Source: Micromonospora zamorensis
GTDB taxonomy: Bacteria; Actinomycetota; Actinomycetes; Mycobacteriales; Micromonosporaceae
Assembly (NCBI RefSeq): GCF_900090275.1
Contig: NZ_LT607755.1
Coordinates: 6,386,001-6,450,000 of the forward strand
DNA: 64,000 bases
Direction: 5' to 3'
Below, in pieces: positions 62,789 through 64,000 of the stretch. Position numbers and translations under genes: made by a program. Position 1 is the stretch's first letter. Each line of letters starts with the position of its first letter. Below the pieces are notes generated by a model that searched no databases, was not told the origin of the DNA, and saw only the letters and a list, made by a program, of their open reading frames with translations.

Positions 62789-64000
62789 CACGCCCCCAGC
62801 AGGCTCTGGCCGCAGACCCGGACCACGTTTCCGCTGACCGCACCGCTGGCCGGCCAGGCCAACCAGCCGATCGTCTCGGCCACGTCCACCGGAAGCCCGC
62901 CCTGGGCCAGGCTGTTCATCCGCCGGCCCGCCTCGCGGACCACCAGCGGGATACGCGCGGTCAGCCGGGTCTCGATGAAGCCCGGGGCCACCGCGTTGAC
63001 GCTGATCCCCCGCTCCCGCAGAGCCGGGGCGAGCGAGTCGACCAGGCCGATCACGCCGGCCTTGCTGGTGGCGTAGTTGGTCTGCCCCCGGTTGCCAGCG
63101 ATCCCGGCGATCGACGAGACCGAGACGAGCCGCCCGCCGGTCGGGATGAGCCCCCGCTCCAACAGCACGTCGTTGATGCGTTCCTGGCTGGAGAGGTTGA
63201 CGTCGATGACCTGGTCCCACCGGTCGGCGTCCATCCGGCCGAGCGTCTTGTCCCGGGTGATGCCGGCGTTGTGCACCACCACGTCGACCCGGCCGTGTCG
63301 GCCGGCCAGGTGATCGGCGAGCCGGGTCGGTGCGTCCGGTGCGGTCAGGTCGAGTTGCACCGCAGTACCGCCGATGTCGTTCGCCACCGCGGCCAGCGCG
63401 TCACCGGCGGCCGGGATGTCCAGCGCCACCACCTGTGCGCCGTCGCGGGCGAGCACCCGGGCCAGCGCCGCGCCGATGCCCCGGGCGGCGCCGGTGACCA
63501 GCACGACCTGCCCGTCCAGTGGGCGGTCCCAGTCGGCCGGGGCGGTCGCCTCGCCGGTGCCGACCCGGATGACCTGACCCGAGACGTACGCGGACCGCCC
63601 GGACAGCAGGAACCGGAGCGTCGACTCGAGGCTGGTGAGGACGCCGTTCTCAGCGCGGGTCACGTAGACGAGTTGGGCGGTCGTGCCCCGGCCGAACTCC
63701 TTGCCGATGCTGCGCACCAGACCTTCCAGGGCGCGCTGGGCGGTCGCCTCGCGGGGCGTCGGGCACTCCTGCGGTGGTGTGCCCAGCACGATCACCCGGC
63801 CGCCGGGCAGCACGGCCCGGGCCTGTGGGTGGAAGAAGTCGTAGAGCTGGCGCAGCTCGGTCGAATCGGTGATCCCGGTGGCGTCGAAGAGCAGTGCGCC
63901 GTACCGCCGCGGGTTGTCGCCGGGGGCGGTGTCGGCGGCCGGGTCGGCCAGCTCGACCCCGGCGGCGGTCAGGATCCTGCCGACCGGCTCGGCGAGCCGG
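62788..64000 (-). CDS. fabG4: 3-oxoacyl-ACP/CoA reductase FabG4-like, truncated by the window edge
   Basis: The frame stays open to the right edge; about 403 residues are visible and the N-terminus is outside. The C-terminal half is a classical SDR: TGAARGIG, HNAGITRDKTLGRM, VSSIAGIAGNRGQTNYATSKAGVIG with Ser, Tyr and Lys, and the PGFIET loop. The N-terminal half (LYDFFHPQARAVLPGGRVIVLG) is the extra flavodoxin-like domain of the high-molecular-weight FabG4 type. It reduces 3-oxoacyl thioesters and is coupled to the MaoC gene. Confidence 0.92.
   Translation of the reverse strand, partial: RLAEPVGRILTAAGVELADPAADTAPGDNPRRYGALLFDATGITDSTELRQLYDFFHPQARAVLPGGRVIVLGTPPQECPTPREATAQRALEGLVRSIGKEFGRGTTAQLVYVTRAENGVLTSLESTLRFLLSGRSAYVSGQVIRVGTGEATAPADWDRPLDGQVVLVTGAARGIGAALARVLARDGAQVVALDIPAAGDALAAVANDIGGTAVQLDLTAPDAPTRLADHLAGRHGRVDVVVHNAGITRDKTLGRMDADRWDQVIDVNLSSQERINDVLLERGLIPTGGRLVSVSSIAGIAGNRGQTNYATSKAGVIGLVDSLAPALRERGISVNAVAPGFIETRLTARIPLVVREAGRRMNSLAQGGLPVDVAETIGWLAWPASGAVSGNVVRVCGQSLLGA

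Overview
The window is very GC-rich, densely packed and uses GTG starts freely. Gene content and order point to an actinobacterium of the Micromonosporaceae, most likely Micromonospora or a close relative. This is inferred from dnaK-grpE-dnaJ-hspR with clpB, pyrE, a DedA gene, fba, a DUF3151 gene and purA in the order known from actinobacteria, plus FabG4/MaoC and an EspI-like ATPase. No rRNA, tRNA, CRISPR array, prophage or insertion sequence was recognised.

Layout. 1-2112: pxpBCA 5-oxoprolinase operon (pxpB cut by the left edge). 2116-7386: thioredoxin/NHL-repeat protein, a very large disordered membrane protein and a 45-aa protein. 7604-11237: E1alpha-E1beta-E2 of a 2-oxoacid dehydrogenase complex. 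11760-18214: a Pro/Thr-rich surface protein, a PAP2-like membrane protein, a conserved unknown, and two overlapping dynamin-like GTPase genes divergent from dnaK. 18273-22857: dnaK-grpE-dnaJ-hspR with two HspR (HAIR) sites. 22993-30334: small charged protein, KhtTU-type K+/H+ antiporter, epoxide hydrolase with divergent leaderless TetR, and clpB with its own HAIR site. 30424-36982: DUF4178-DUF2617-DUF4247-DUF350-aminopropyltransferase operon, a second DUF4178 gene with a duplicated 42-nt leader, and two related membrane proteins. 36993-45514: SDR, pyrE, ArsR, DedA, ECF sigma factor with an LCP protein, fba, LOG-like protein, DUF3151. 45560-52788: EspI-like ATPase, degenerate DAG-kinase-like protein, purA, a hairpin-bracketed AbiEi/DUF559 gene, purD. 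52820-57730: acyl-CoA ligase, acyl-CoA dehydrogenase, SCP2 protein with a TetR and palindromic operator, a response-regulator remnant, and a DedA gene. 57801-61791: a four-gene operon (NUDIX/NrtR-like regulator, J-domain pseudokinase, vWA protein, divergent PurA). 61832-64000: MaoC and FabG4 (cut by the right edge).

How it works together. HspR, encoded last in the dnaK operon, probably represses both dnaK and clpB through HAIR elements seen upstream of each. Two TetR genes (26967, 56318) each appear to be leaderless and to share an operator with a divergent catabolic gene set. pyrE, fba, purA and purD supply core nucleotide and carbon metabolism.

The best candidates for something new are (i) the NUDIX/NrtR - J-pseudokinase - vWA - PurA-like operon, which has overlapping reading frames and a tandem 16-bp operator; (ii) an AbiEi/DUF559 nuclease-like gene bracketed by two inverted 61-bp palindromes, with two DnaA-box sequences upstream of the gene; and (iii) the DUF4178/DUF350/aminopropyltransferase membrane module with duplicated leaders.
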